Source: Vibrio panuliri (GTDB taxonomy: Bacteria; Pseudomonadota; Gammaproteobacteria; Enterobacterales; Vibrionaceae). Taken from it: a stretch of DNA of 64,000 bases. Shown one piece after another: positions 54,494 through 64,000 of this stretch. How positions within the stretch are numbered: position 1 is the first letter of the stretch; every line of letters starts with the position of its first letter. Made by a program: the position numbers and the translations under genes. The DNA lies in assembly GCF_009938205.1 (NCBI RefSeq), contig NZ_AP019654.1, positions 2,260,540-2,324,539 of the forward strand, written 5' to 3'. The notes beneath the pieces were generated by a model. That model made no database searches and had not been told where the DNA came from. It saw only the letters and a program-made list of their open reading frames with translations.

Positions 54494-56082
54494 AGCGCTT
54501 TTATCTCCAACTTCTGGCACTTGTATGCCAATGTCCGCTTAGGAATCCCCAAACTTTTTGCCGTTCGCCCTCGATCACCTGCAAACTGATTCAGCCGCGC
54601 ACGAATGATCACCTCTTCATAATCATTGACCGCTTTTTTAAGGTCACTGATTGCTGAGAAGTCTCCATTTAGAACCGAACCGACTTCATCTTGAGTGCTT
54701 GATGCCGAAGCGCTAGGCGGATTAAAAGCAAGCTCTGAACTTTGTAACTCGACATTTAGACAAGCAATACGGTTAGCAAAACTGGCTTCACTCACCTCTA
54801 ACTCTTCACGACATTGTGCACAACCAAACTCAACAAGATGCTTCAGTTCTCGTACGTTGCCCGGAAAAGAGTACTGTTTGAGGCAATCTAACGCCCGATA
54901 GTGAAGCCCTCGAATTTGCGTGCCGTGTTGCTGATTGAACTCGCGGACAAAATGCTGGCTAAGTAAGTCAACATCCTCAAGTCGTTCAGCCAGTTTGGGT
55001 AGCGTCAATGGATACTGAAATAAACGGTAATAAAGATCTTGTCTGAACTGCTTACTTCTCACTTGAGCTAACAAATTTACGTGCGTTGCCGAAACAAGGC
55101 GGAAGTCCGAATTCAGCTCCTCTTTCCCACCGATTGGGCGGAACTTTTTCGTTTCTAATACGCGCAGCAACTTTGCTTGTAGAGAGAGCGGCATATCACC
55201 AATTTCATCGAGAAACAGGGTGCCACCATCAGCCTGTGCAATCAGACCTTCACGGTCCGAATCAGCACCTGAAAAGGCCCCTTTGCAGTAACCAAATAAT
55301 TCACTCTCGAGTAAGTTTTCAGGAATCGCAGCACAGTTGATCGCCACCATAGGTTTAGCACTGACATTCGACAACTGATGGATCGCTTGCGCCACCAACT
55401 CTTTACCCGTCCCCGTCTCGCCTTGCACCATCACAGAGAGATGAGATTCAGCCGCGCTGATAATTTGCTGGCGTAACCGCTGCATCACCGCACTTTGACC
55501 AATCAATGACTGAGATAGCTTGTCAGCCAGATCTCGCTGTTTGGTATCTCGCTGCATATCATGCAAAGACTCGGTCAGCACTTGGATATCTCGTTGCTCT
55601 TGCTCTATTTCTTCCAGCAAATGCCATTGTTTAGTGAACACATCGATAAACTTCTTACCATCATCACAACCAAACGCAGCGGACACGACTTTGGGGTCAC
55701 CCTGCATATGCAACAACAGTTGCACATGGTTGGAGCCGATCGGCAGCGGCTGTATACAAACGCTTTCAAACATCCCGACACTCGCCACTAACTCGGCAAA
55801 CGCGCGATCAGATTGCCAAAACAGCAGTTCATCAGCAGAAAGTGACATGGGGCTGGCACTTTGCAGTACATGGGCAAAAGGCGTATTGAGATCATTCACC
55901 GCCCAAGAGGCATTGACTTGCGCATCATGGGGCACAAGCCGACGGCCATCGGGGGTCGGCATTAGAATCAAGCAACTGGATAAACTGAGCTCATCGGTCA
56001 GAGCCTGAGCAAATTGCATTGCCAGTTCACTCTTGGTTTTTATACCGATAAGTTCAGTCACTCGCTCTAGCCACCTAGACAT
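54490..56082 (-). CDS. vasH: Sigma-54-dependent T6SS activator VasH
   Basis: A bacterial enhancer-binding protein of 530 residues that drives RpoN-dependent transcription of hcp and other T6SS genes. An N-terminal GAF-like sensory region (about 20-160) is followed by a short coiled linker, the AAA+ domain (Walker A GETGTGKE at 221-228; sigma-54-contacting loop GAFSGA at 269-274; Walker B LFLDEIGDM) and a C-terminal Fis-type HTH (RGRTAKSLGIPKRTLAYKC). No -24/-12 promoter was recognised in the window, so its targets lie elsewhere. Confidence 0.94.
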   Translation of the reverse strand: MSRWLERVTELIGIKTKSELAMQFAQALTDELSLSSCLILMPTPDGRRLVPHDAQVNASWAVNDLNTPFAHVLQSASPMSLSADELLFWQSDRAFAELVASVGMFESVCIQPLPIGSNHVQLLLHMQGDPKVVSAAFGCDDGKKFIDVFTKQWHLLEEIEQEQRDIQVLTESLHDMQRDTKQRDLADKLSQSLIGQSAVMQRLRQQIISAAESHLSVMVQGETGTGKELVAQAIHQLSNVSAKPMVAINCAAIPENLLESELFGYCKGAFSGADSDREGLIAQADGGTLFLDEIGDMPLSLQAKLLRVLETKKFRPIGGKEELNSDFRLVSATHVNLLAQVRSKQFRQDLYYRLFQYPLTLPKLAERLEDVDLLSQHFVREFNQQHGTQIRGLHYRALDCLKQYSFPGNVRELKHLVEFGCAQCREELEVSEASFANRIACLNVELQSSELAFNPPSASASSTQDEVGSVLNGDFSAISDLKKAVNDYEEVIIRARLNQFAGDRGRTAKSLGIPKRTLAYKCQKLEIKAL

Positions 56083-56084
56083 AA

Positions 56085-58703
56085 CTACTCCACCTCACCA
56101 ATAAACTCACCTTCCTGAGCCGCGAGATAGATGCGTGTCACTGGTTTTTGTTCGGACAACTTGTTGAGCAACGCCAGTGAAATTGGTGGCAGAAGTTGAC
56201 CTTCAATAATCGCTTCCAGCATGCGAGCACCGTTCTCAGAACGAGTTGCTCTTGCTAAAATTTCATCGATTAACGAATCTTCAATCACCACTTCTGCGTC
56301 GTAGCGTTCACTAAACAGTCGCTCTAAGCGGGCTAACTTGCCGCGAACAATTTGCTCTAATACCTCTTTATTCAACGGCATGTAAGGAATCACTTCCATA
56401 CGGGCAAGTAAAGCAGGCTTAAAGAAAGCCGCCAGTTCAGGGTACAGCGCATCGTCCAGTAGCTCGGTCTTTTCCGCATGGTCAACAATGGTTTGGAAAC
56501 CTAAGTTGGAGGTAAGGAAAAATACGACATTTTGACAATCGATTAATCGCCCTTCCCCATCGGCTAATTCCCCTTTATCAAAGGCTTGATAAAATAGATT
56601 AAGCACTTCTGGGTGTGCCTTTTCGACTTCATCCAATAACACCACCGAATAAGGCATCTTACGAATCGCTTCGGTTAGTACACCACCTTCGCCATAACCC
56701 ACATAGCCCGGAGGCGAGCCAATCAAGCGTGACACGGTATGCTTCTCTTGATACTCAGACATGTTAATTGTGGTCAGGAACTGTTTACCGCCATATAGGT
56801 TTTGTGCCAGTTGAACCACTGTTTCCGTTTTACCCACACCACTTGGTCCCACCAGTAAAAATGCCCCTTTAGGACGACCAGGTCGACGAAGGTCAGCACG
56901 CGCAGTAAGCAGGTGTTTGTGAACGCGTTGGATCGCGACATCTTGCCCTTTGATCACCTCACCAAGGATGGAAGTGAGATGTGTGATTTTATGCAGTTCA
57001 TCACTGTTCATTTGATCAATTGGGACACCAGTCCAATCAGCGATAACTTCCGCCACTTGTTGGGCGTCTACTTGGGGGTGGATCAAACGTTGATCGTGTG
57101 GAATCGCCTCAAGCTCCTGATACTTAATGCGAATCTGAGTTAGCGCTGCTTGCTGCGATTCTTCATCTAGCCGTTCCTCTTCGCTAGCAGGACTTAAACT
57201 CGCTCTTAGCTCAATAATTTCTTCCACTAATTGCTTTTGCTGCTGCCACTGCTCGGTCAATAAATCCCGCTCTTGTTGATCGGCAACTTCTTCGGTTTTG
57301 AGCTCATCCAATCTTTGTTGGTTGACATCTTTACCCAGCAACTGGGCACGTTCGAGCATGTTGATTTCAAGTTGACGTTGATGACATGCCGTTTCAATAA
57401 ACGCTAAGCGTTTCGGTGGCGCGGTTAAGTTAATGGCAATACGCGCGCACGCCGTATCTAACACATCAATCGCTTTGTCGGGCAGTTGACGACCCGAGAT
57501 ATAGCGAACAGAAAGCTCCGCCGCGGCTTTCAACGCATCATCAGTAATCAGCACATTGTGGGTCTTCTCATAAACAGAGTTAAGTCCACGCAGGATATCG
57601 ACGGCCTGCTCAACGCTCGGCTCATCTAATTTGACCAGTTGGAATCGACGCGTAAGCGCGGGATCTTTCTCGAAGTATTTCTTGTACTCTTTCCATGTCG
57701 TTGCCGCGATAGTACTGAGCTCTCCGCGAGCCAGAGCCGGTTTCAGTAAGTTCGCCGCATCACCGCTACCCTCTTGATTACCGGCACCAATTAACGAGTG
57801 CGCTTCATCGATAAAGAGGATGATTGGCTTAGGAGAATGTTTGATTGCATCGATAATGCCTTTGAGGCGTTTTTCAAACTCCCCTTTTACCGATGCACCT
57901 GCTTGAAGTAAGCCAAGATCCAATGAGTAAAGCTCAACACCTTGAAGCTGAAATGGCACAGAGCCTGCGACGACACGAAGTGCGAGCCCTTCGATCATAG
58001 CGCTTTTACCCACCCCGGCGTCACCGACCACAATTGGGTTATTCTTTCTGCGGCGACAAAGTATATCAATCATCAGATTGATTTCGCTTTCACGACACAA
58101 CACTGGGTCAAGTTCGTTCTGGCGCGCTTGCTCAGTCACGTTGGTACAGTATTTTTCCAGTACAGAAGCGTCTGAATTGAAGTTATGAGCAGCAGAGCCT
58201 TGCACTGGCTCCGTCACTTGTGTTTCTGAAGAGTCCGCTAAAATCACATCAAAATGTTTTTTGAGGCTTTCACGGTTAATCACATCCAGTAATCGCACCA
58301 GTTTACGGTCTAAATAGCGTTCAGCACGAGTCAACGCTGCCAATAAAATGGCGCCAGAGCGAAGTTCGGTTTGATTCAACTCTGTGGTGGACAAGAGCCA
58401 TGCCTCTTGCAATAACTCCACCAGCAGCGGAGAGAACGCAGGATAGCTGTCTAGCGCCTGCTCACGCACAAAGCTACTGGCGATGGCTTGTTTAACCTCA
58501 TCGACAGCCAAGTTTGACTGTTTAAAAATAACGCGCACATCGGAAAGCGGGTTGTCTAGCAACACCTCAAGATAATGTTCAAAAGTAATCTCACTGTGTT
58601 GGCGCTCCATACACACAGTTGCCGCTTGCTCTAAGGCAAGTTTACTCTGCTGATTGAGTTTCGAGATTAACGTCGGGAGTTCAATACGTATCACGGCGGT
58701 CAC
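56085..58703 (-). CDS. clpV: T6SS AAA+ ATPase ClpV (TssH)
   Basis: ClpV disassembles the contracted TssBC sheath for reuse. The 872-residue protein has an N-terminal double Clp-N domain (1-150) that binds the sheath, a first AAA+ module ([27 protein letters not shown]), a coiled middle domain (about 410-520) and a second AAA+ module ([28 protein letters not shown]). It starts with GTG at 58703, 20 bases after tssL. Two bases separate it from vasH. Confidence 0.96.
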   Translation of the reverse strand: MTAVIRIELPTLISKLNQQSKLALEQAATVCMERQHSEITFEHYLEVLLDNPLSDVRVIFKQSNLAVDEVKQAIASSFVREQALDSYPAFSPLLVELLQEAWLLSTTELNQTELRSGAILLAALTRAERYLDRKLVRLLDVINRESLKKHFDVILADSSETQVTEPVQGSAAHNFNSDASVLEKYCTNVTEQARQNELDPVLCRESEINLMIDILCRRRKNNPIVVGDAGVGKSAMIEGLALRVVAGSVPFQLQGVELYSLDLGLLQAGASVKGEFEKRLKGIIDAIKHSPKPIILFIDEAHSLIGAGNQEGSGDAANLLKPALARGELSTIAATTWKEYKKYFEKDPALTRRFQLVKLDEPSVEQAVDILRGLNSVYEKTHNVLITDDALKAAAELSVRYISGRQLPDKAIDVLDTACARIAINLTAPPKRLAFIETACHQRQLEINMLERAQLLGKDVNQQRLDELKTEEVADQQERDLLTEQWQQQKQLVEEIIELRASLSPASEEERLDEESQQAALTQIRIKYQELEAIPHDQRLIHPQVDAQQVAEVIADWTGVPIDQMNSDELHKITHLTSILGEVIKGQDVAIQRVHKHLLTARADLRRPGRPKGAFLLVGPSGVGKTETVVQLAQNLYGGKQFLTTINMSEYQEKHTVSRLIGSPPGYVGYGEGGVLTEAIRKMPYSVVLLDEVEKAHPEVLNLFYQAFDKGELADGEGRLIDCQNVVFFLTSNLGFQTIVDHAEKTELLDDALYPELAAFFKPALLARMEVIPYMPLNKEVLEQIVRGKLARLERLFSERYDAEVVIEDSLIDEILARATRSENGARMLEAIIEGQLLPPISLALLNKLSEQKPVTRIYLAAQEGEFIGEVE

Positions 58704-58723
58704 CTAGCCTTTTATAATTCTAT

Positions 58724-59497
58724 TTATAAGATTTGATTAAGTTGTTCGATAACATCACTGGACTTAAGGTGCAGTAGATAGCTGTAGCCGAGGAATGTGC
58801 CTACCCAAAGCAGCACAAATCCGGCCAAAATAGACCACAACGGAAGTTGCTTACTCAGTTGGTATTTAGAACGCACCACATGCTCCGTTGCACTGGTCAA
58901 ATGGGTTGATTGCTCTTCTTGCTCTTGGTTGAGCAGTTTGTGCAGTTGAGCGATGACCTTCTCACGCTCTAACTTGCCTGACTCAATCACGCGGTACTTG
59001 CCTTCAAAACCCAAAACCAAACACTGATAGAGAAACTCAAGCAACGGTTTATAGTGCTCAGGGTCGCCCTCGAGACGCTTGAGTATGGTGAATACTTTTT
59101 CCCCACCCCACGTCTCATTATGAAAACGCGACAGCATTGAATGCTCTGCCCAAACCGTTGATGAACCCCAATCGGTGCTCATTACGGCTTCATCAAGAAA
59201 AGTACATAGAATGTAACGATAAGCCATGAGTAAAGCGTGGTCATAACCGAGCTCTTTTAACTCAATTTCAATCGCCTTTATTTCTTCGATGGTTTGCGCG
59301 TAAATCGCCTCGATGTTTTCACAGTCGGCAAGTTGTCTCACACGCAAAGACAAACCCAGTAAAGGCGTTGCTGCATCGATAAGTGGGTTGGATAAACTGC
59401 CTCTGAGTTGAAACCAATAGTCCTGATCATGGTTTATTTTCTCTACATCATCGAAAAGTAAACTGCTGTACTTACTCTCTTTTTTATTGACTTCCAT
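58724..59497 (-). CDS. tssL: T6SS membrane-complex protein TssL (DotU/VasF)
   Basis: An inner-membrane subunit of 257 residues with a cytoplasmic helical domain and one C-terminal TM helix (about 220-240, SILAGFVLLWVGTFLGYSYLL). Family motifs include NPLIDAATPLLGLSLRVRQL and RYILCTFLDEAVMSTDWG. No peptidoglycan-binding OmpA domain is fused, as in V. cholerae VasF. It partners with TssM and TssK; the gaps to tssK and clpV are 2 and 20 bases. Confidence 0.95.
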   Translation of the reverse strand: MEVNKKESKYSSLLFDDVEKINHDQDYWFQLRGSLSNPLIDAATPLLGLSLRVRQLADCENIEAIYAQTIEEIKAIEIELKELGYDHALLMAYRYILCTFLDEAVMSTDWGSSTVWAEHSMLSRFHNETWGGEKVFTILKRLEGDPEHYKPLLEFLYQCLVLGFEGKYRVIESGKLEREKVIAQLHKLLNQEQEEQSTHLTSATEHVVRSKYQLSKQLPLWSILAGFVLLWVGTFLGYSYLLHLKSSDVIEQLNQIL

Positions 59498-59499
59498 GA

Positions 59500-60834
59500 C
59501 TAACTCCTAATGGCCCAGAACTGTAGATCGAGCTCTTCAAAGGCAGCAGCGACATGGAAAGCAAACCCACTTGAGTGCGTTAACATCTCCCACTCACTAC
59601 TTGATTTATCTAGTTGGTAATAGGTATACCCTGCGTGATAAGGCAGTTGACGCGGGGCAACTGGCAATGCAATCAAAGGGATTCCCGGTAGTTGTAATGA
59701 AATAAGCTCACGGATTTTTTCAACCGATGAAACTTTAGTTTGGTGAGTAAACTGACGACGTAGCTCATCCATTGGCATACGAGCTTTAACCGCAATAATG
59801 AAGTCTGCCGTATCCATCAATTGAGGGTCCTGAATCGCGGCAACCATCAAACCATACTTACGTTTGTCGAGTTGGATAGCCACGGCTCTCGGCTCAAGCA
59901 CCACACTCAATGACTGACGCAAGTTGCGAATCAAAGGCCAAAACGACTCCGTTGGCATATCGTGATTGTAGGTAATCGCTTTTGGCGGCATGCGGCTCTC
60001 GTCAGTAAAGGTTGACAGCTCTCCCGCGATGGACGACAAGCACTCAAACAAGCGTTCTGGGTGTAGACTTCTCAGTTCAGCCAGATGTTGAACTTGTGGC
60101 TGCAAACGGTTAAGTGCTTGCAACAACATAAAGTCTGAAACATCAGCAACGCCACCTTGAGATGGCGAACTGATTCGCTGGGCAATGTTTTTGGCACGTT
60201 CACGAATCAATCCCGAAATTTCATTCACGAAGCGGTGCAGCGCTAAGTTGCCGACCACATTCAGATGACAAGGAATAAAATCAGGATCCATGACGACGCT
60301 GCCATCAGGCCTTTTTTCTAAGATTCGTCCTACTGCCATTGATGCGTAAGCACTGCGATCCTCTTTTTCCAACATCAGTTGAATGCGCACCGGAGAGACA
60401 TCAATGGTGGTCATGTCACCTTGAACAGTATGAACATCGCGAACCTCTAAACGGCGGCTTTGGTAGCGCCCTGTCCCTTGTGTTTCCGGCCAGTTAATCT
60501 CCATCAATGATTCGCTGCGAAGAGGAATCGCTAAATAGACTAACTGGTTTGCCAACGATGCATCATCAATTTCCAATGCATCCGGCAGCGTGTCTTCTTG
60601 CGGTATGCGAAACGCCGTGCCATCGGGCATAATGCCCACCGCACGCTCTATCGCGATACGTCCAAAAGAGAGGTACTCCGGATTAAGTGAGAAATCCACC
60701 ACGCCGTAGAGATAGCGGCTCACCGAGCTCAAACGCTCATCGATGTAATATTCGGTGTAACGTTGCTGTTGTTGAAAGTGTTGAGGCTTGATAAATAAGC
60801 CTTCGTTCCAAATAACACGATTTCGTGAAAACAT
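59500..60834 (-). CDS. tssK: T6SS baseplate protein TssK (VasE)
   Basis: TssK links the baseplate to the TssLM membrane complex. The 444 residues begin with the family hallmark VIWNEGLFIKPQHFQQQQRY and end in a TssL-binding domain with VAPRQLPYHAGYTYYQLD and FAFHVAAAFEELDLQFWAI. Length fits orthologues. Five bases separate it from tssJ and two from tssL. Confidence 0.96.
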   Translation of the reverse strand: MFSRNRVIWNEGLFIKPQHFQQQQRYTEYYIDERLSSVSRYLYGVVDFSLNPEYLSFGRIAIERAVGIMPDGTAFRIPQEDTLPDALEIDDASLANQLVYLAIPLRSESLMEINWPETQGTGRYQSRRLEVRDVHTVQGDMTTIDVSPVRIQLMLEKEDRSAYASMAVGRILEKRPDGSVVMDPDFIPCHLNVVGNLALHRFVNEISGLIRERAKNIAQRISSPSQGGVADVSDFMLLQALNRLQPQVQHLAELRSLHPERLFECLSSIAGELSTFTDESRMPPKAITYNHDMPTESFWPLIRNLRQSLSVVLEPRAVAIQLDKRKYGLMVAAIQDPQLMDTADFIIAVKARMPMDELRRQFTHQTKVSSVEKIRELISLQLPGIPLIALPVAPRQLPYHAGYTYYQLDKSSSEWEMLTHSSGFAFHVAAAFEELDLQFWAIRS

Positions 60835-60839
60835 CTTGT

Positions 60840-61319
60840 CTATTCCACCTTTTCCAACTTGACGTCGTAATCATTGAGCAGCATCAGCAGATGGTATTCT
60901 CTGCCTTTGTTAAGAACCTTGACGGCTTTCTTCCATTCACTGAGCTCAATATCAGAGAAATGGGCCATAATGCCGATGTAGTTGGTCTCTTCATCCACTT
61001 CAATGGCATTAACAAACTTGAACTGACCGGGCGTCATGGCGTAGTCGTAACTTTTAACAAAGTTGCTCTTGAGCGCTTTCTCGTAGTCTTCTCTCATTTG
61101 GTCGTAACTCGAGGACATAAACATCGAATCATCAACCAGTTCAAATACCTGAATCTCGACCGGCGAAGATTGCCCCATCACACTCGGGTTCATCCCTTCT
61201 TGTGCAACGATGCTAAAGGTCACTTTTGTCGGTAACTGAGTCGGGTCATAAGTCTCCGGCTCACTGCTACAGGCACTTAAAAATAGTGCGATAAAGCATA
61301 TTGATAACCAGTTTCTCAC
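60840..61319 (-). CDS. tssJ: T6SS outer-membrane lipoprotein TssJ (VasD)
   Basis: A 159-residue lipoprotein with lipobox ALFLSACSS (Cys17) that anchors TssM to the outer membrane. The mature part is a small beta-sandwich (VEIQVFELVDDSMFMSSSYD). It starts with GTG at 61319, just after the fha stop, with GGAG overlapping the end of that gene. Confidence 0.93.
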   Translation of the reverse strand: MRNWLSICFIALFLSACSSEPETYDPTQLPTKVTFSIVAQEGMNPSVMGQSSPVEIQVFELVDDSMFMSSSYDQMREDYEKALKSNFVKSYDYAMTPGQFKFVNAIEVDEETNYIGIMAHFSDIELSEWKKAVKVLNKGREYHLLMLLNDYDVKLEKVE

Positions 61320-61321
61320 GT

Positions 61322-62788
61322 TCAGAACTCCATTTGCTTCTCACGGATTTTCTTGTCATAAGCCTGCTCAAAGATTTCCCAAAATAGCTTCTCAAACCCT
61401 TGTTGGCGGTGCGAAGTCAGCTCTTGGTAATAGTTGCAGTACATGTTCCATGCCCACTCGTCACTGTTTTGAGACACATCTTGGTGAGAACGTTTGTAGT
61501 TTTGGAAACGGCGCAATAGAACCTGTGGTGAGAATGCCCCTAGAATTTGCGTGAGTGCCTCTCCTGTCGCATGCTGCATTGCTTCATTGTGGGCTTGAAC
61601 ATTTCTCAAACTCTCTTCAATCGCTGCGGGGGCAGATAGATGCACTGCACTTTTCTCTGAGTCGTAGAGCGTTTTAATCGTTTCTTCGTAAGACAAACCT
61701 AAGCGTAGCGGGTTATCTTCAATCGGTTGCAAGTTGCGATTTAGCGTACCAAACCGACCTTCACTCACTTGTTGGTGCAAGGCTAAAATGCCTTGAATAC
61801 AGGCTTGCAATGACTCACCCATTTCCTGAGATAGCATATGCATGCGCTCAATATCATCGGTATTATTTACATCTGCGCCCAAACCACTCAGCATAGGACC
61901 TGTTAACAGGTGTCCCCCTGTTGTCGCAGCGCGCTTAGTGGCCTGCTCCGGTTGAATGCTCTTTGCTACTTCTTCCTCTAGTAAATCGAGTGCTTGCTCG
62001 TCCATTTGAAAACCCTCTGAATCTTGTTGAATTACGGTATGTTGTGACTCAAGCTCATCGGCTTGGTCAGATTGAACTGGTGTTATTGGTGCTGGTTTGG
62101 GCTTTTTACGTCCAAAACCAAAGCGAAGAATTCGCTTAAGCGACATTGATGATGAAATCTCATTGTCGCTGTCTGCTTGTACGGTAAAGCTCGGATCTCT
62201 TAACGTTAGATCTTGGTCGGGAACCAGTGTTGACGAGTCAGCCGGTTCAGCAATTTCGTGCTTGTCATCCTCAATAAGCGACCGCTCTTGATGGCTTGGT
62301 AAGCGCTCTTCCAATGCCGCCAAAGGATCCGCATTTTCAAGCGACTCTTGGGGCAACTCGTGCGCACTTTCTAGTTCATCATCAGAGAGAAGATCATCAC
62401 TGGCGTTATCGAATAAGTTGGTCAAAGAACCAGTGACGCTATCAGCATCAAGCTCACCAAGAGCGACACGTATTTCATAAGGACCAATTTGAATTTGATC
62501 TTTATGCACTAACTTGGCGAGTGAGCCTTTGCCTATCGGCATTTCCGTGCCGTTTATATAGGTTTCGCCACACAAGTCTTTTAAGCAAAACGCCCCATCA
62601 ACCATGACGATTTCACAGTGCTGAAGACGCACTCCATCTTGGTTATCTTTCAATACCCATTTGGAGAGCTTCGAAGCGCCTATCACACCGCCTTTTGCGT
62701 CCCACTTCATCAACGCAGATAGCCCTGACTCAAGCTTTTGAGCATTCACGACCAATAGGTTTAAATTGAGTTTTTCTAAAGTTTCCAT
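61322..62788 (-). CDS. T6SS FHA-domain protein (TagH/Fha/VasC)
   Basis: The N-terminal FHA domain (about 20-110, with RLQHCEIVMVDGAFCLKDL and GETYINGTEMPI) binds phosphothreonine, followed by an acidic low-complexity linker (115-260) and a C-terminal VasC/ImpI domain. Orthologue of VCA0112. In other species Fha is phosphorylated by PpkA to switch on secretion; here no kinase or phosphatase gene is visible in the operon, as in V. cholerae. 488 residues, two bases from each neighbour. Confidence 0.93.
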   Translation of the reverse strand: METLEKLNLNLLVVNAQKLESGLSALMKWDAKGGVIGASKLSKWVLKDNQDGVRLQHCEIVMVDGAFCLKDLCGETYINGTEMPIGKGSLAKLVHKDQIQIGPYEIRVALGELDADSVTGSLTNLFDNASDDLLSDDELESAHELPQESLENADPLAALEERLPSHQERSLIEDDKHEIAEPADSSTLVPDQDLTLRDPSFTVQADSDNEISSSMSLKRILRFGFGRKKPKPAPITPVQSDQADELESQHTVIQQDSEGFQMDEQALDLLEEEVAKSIQPEQATKRAATTGGHLLTGPMLSGLGADVNNTDDIERMHMLSQEMGESLQACIQGILALHQQVSEGRFGTLNRNLQPIEDNPLRLGLSYEETIKTLYDSEKSAVHLSAPAAIEESLRNVQAHNEAMQHATGEALTQILGAFSPQVLLRRFQNYKRSHQDVSQNSDEWAWNMYCNYYQELTSHRQQGFEKLFWEIFEQAYDKKIREKQMEF

Positions 62789-62790
62789 CT

Positions 62791-63807
62791 CTACTGCCTT
62801 ACTTGAATAAGTACGCTCTTCTCTTGTTCGCTAGTGCCAAGGAAAGAAGTCCAACCCAGAGCAATCTCTGCCGGTTCAGCTAACACAAAATCAGGGGCTT
62901 CGTTATCATCCATCGTCAGTTCGAGGTCATAAGCCATTTGTTCACGCAAAATAAGCTCAACCAACTTACACAAAGGACCAAACTCTCTTCCCGACGGTAA
63001 AAAATCGGAGAAGGTCTTGCGAGAAAGACGTCGAATACAGATTACAAATTTGCCATTACAGTCCACGACCGACTCCCCCACCATTGATGAAACACCGAGC
63101 TGGGCATTTGCGATGCCAACACGGGTTTGCTGGGATTGGTCAATTTTTACGTTGCGCCTAACCCACTGCCTGATCTCCACATCTTCCAAGTCGAAGCAGT
63201 GAGCAATGATGCCCGCAACAACTTGAGGTGAACGACTACGCCCCGCAAGCGTTCCCGAATAAGCCAGCATCTTGCACCAGTTAATTGGCGTATCGCCGCG
63301 TAAATCCGGAGAGCCCAAACCAACAAGAGAGAGAAGTTGTGATGAAAACTCATCTTGTGCATCGGGCTGAAAGCGAACGAAATAACGGTATTTGCGCCAA
63401 ATTCGATACACCAAGTTGATCAAGCGATTATTGAAGAAATCGAAAAAGGGCTGCTTAGAGCCTCCGGGTTCTTCATTGAGCAATTGTTCAACCACATAGC
63501 CTGGAAGCGGAGACTGGGCACCAGATAGACCAAAAAAATTGGTTTTCATTACTAAGCGCTCGTCTTCTAGCACATCCAAACGACTTACATCAGAGGGCGA
63601 GAAACCTAAGCTCGTGTTAGCACTAAACACCAAGCGACATTGCCGTTCCCAGTCATCCTCCTCTGGATTCATTGCATAGAGCTTTTGCAGCAGTTCTACC
63701 AACTGATAAAAGTTGTATTCATGGACATCATTAGGCATTGCAACCCCATCAGGCTGCGCAGCTTGTGCCACTAGATCAGTGGCTGCATCCCCGCCTGAGT
63801 ACCCCAT
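62791..63807 (-). CDS. tssG: T6SS baseplate protein TssG (VasB)
   Basis: A 338-residue wedge component of the baseplate, acting with TssF, TssE and TssK. Visible are the YNFYQLVELLQKLY and LVFSANTSLGFSPSDV segments near the N-terminus and the central HCFDLEDVEIRQWV. ATG 63807 has GAGAGG five bases upstream and overlaps the 3' end of tssF by 37 bases in another frame, implying coupled translation. Confidence 0.94.
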   Translation of the reverse strand: MGYSGGDAATDLVAQAAQPDGVAMPNDVHEYNFYQLVELLQKLYAMNPEEDDWERQCRLVFSANTSLGFSPSDVSRLDVLEDERLVMKTNFFGLSGAQSPLPGYVVEQLLNEEPGGSKQPFFDFFNNRLINLVYRIWRKYRYFVRFQPDAQDEFSSQLLSLVGLGSPDLRGDTPINWCKMLAYSGTLAGRSRSPQVVAGIIAHCFDLEDVEIRQWVRRNVKIDQSQQTRVGIANAQLGVSSMVGESVVDCNGKFVICIRRLSRKTFSDFLPSGREFGPLCKLVELILREQMAYDLELTMDDNEAPDFVLAEPAEIALGWTSFLGTSEQEKSVLIQVRQ

Positions 63808-64000
63808 GTATACCTCTCTTTATTAGTGATATTGACCACATGCAACTCATGAAATGAGTTAATACTTGCGTACAGTGCGAAGAAGTGGCTTAGAACTGAG
63901 CCAAACAGAAATAGGTCACCCTCAGAACCAAAGCCAGCTTGGTCAATGTATAGGGTCGATTGCAGTCCTCGTACCGGTAGCCCTCTTAGGATCTTATCCA
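63771..64000 (-). CDS. tssF: T6SS baseplate protein TssF (VasA), C-terminal fragment
   Basis: The last 75 codons of a longer gene that enters from the right edge. The residues GLPVRGLQSTLYIDQAGFG, then GDLFLFGSVLSHFFALYAS and NSFHELHVVN, are the conserved C-terminus of TssF, ending at a TAG at 63771-63773. It lies upstream of tssG in the V. cholerae order. The missing tssB, tssC and tssE would be expected further right. Confidence 0.93.
   Translation of the reverse strand, partial: DKILRGLPVRGLQSTLYIDQAGFGSEGDLFLFGSVLSHFFALYASINSFHELHVVNITNKERYTWGTQAGMQPLI

Overview
The window looks like the large chromosome of a Vibrio. It carries minCDE with ycgL and a lytic transglycosylase, folD, adhE, an asd/nhaC pair, a MalX/MalY-type PTS operon and a type VI secretion (T6SS) locus whose gene order matches the Vibrio cholerae VCA0110-VCA0121 type. 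The base composition is moderate and no phage, integrase or insertion sequence was seen. This assignment rests on gene content and order; no database search was possible.

Layout. 1-6.8 kb: a carboxylate island with a TRAP binding protein (partial), succinate-semialdehyde dehydrogenase, L-2-hydroxyglutarate oxidase, the glutarate hydroxylase GlaH/CsiD and two LysR regulators. Together these can turn glutarate into 2-oxoglutarate and succinate. 7.2-13.7 kb: an unusual sugar operon with class II aldolase, DUF4432 mutarotase-like protein, cupin D-lyxose isomerase, xylulokinase-like kinase, glucose-family PTS EIICB and a LacI regulator, preceded by a palindromic operator. 13.9-18.4 kb: brnQ behind a newly noticed Leu/Ile-rich leader peptide with competing hairpins, then a secreted endonuclease/phosphatase-family protein and an HD-GYP protein. 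18.5-25.2 kb: malX-malY-M20 peptidase (overlapping genes) divergent from a PRD regulator. 25.4-28.1 kb: two tandem exported serine hydrolases of the beta-lactamase fold, then tRNA-Arg(UCU).

28.4-44.7 kb is mostly housekeeping: folD with a PurR box, a NupC nucleoside transporter with a CRP site, a LysR regulator, mltB-like transglycosylase, ycgL, minCDE, adhE, marC, a voltage-gated K+ channel with a zinc ribbon, an orphan type IV pilin, asd and nhaC. Copies of a roughly 100-bp dispersed intergenic repeat lie after folD and after minE; the second copy runs into a degenerate array with a 32-bp period.

44.8-64.0 kb is on the minus strand: the end of a T6SS operon, transcribed tssF(partial)-tssG-fha-tssJ-tssK-tssL-clpV-vasH-vasI-tssA-tssM-vasL, with most genes separated by only a few bases. 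A terminator ends it, followed by an orphan membrane-anchored Hpt protein and a lipoprotein with a C-terminal membrane helix that may span the envelope. The best candidates for something undescribed are the PTS/isomerase/kinase/aldolase sugar operon, the brnQ leader, the malX-malY-peptidase operon and the envelope-spanning lipoprotein.
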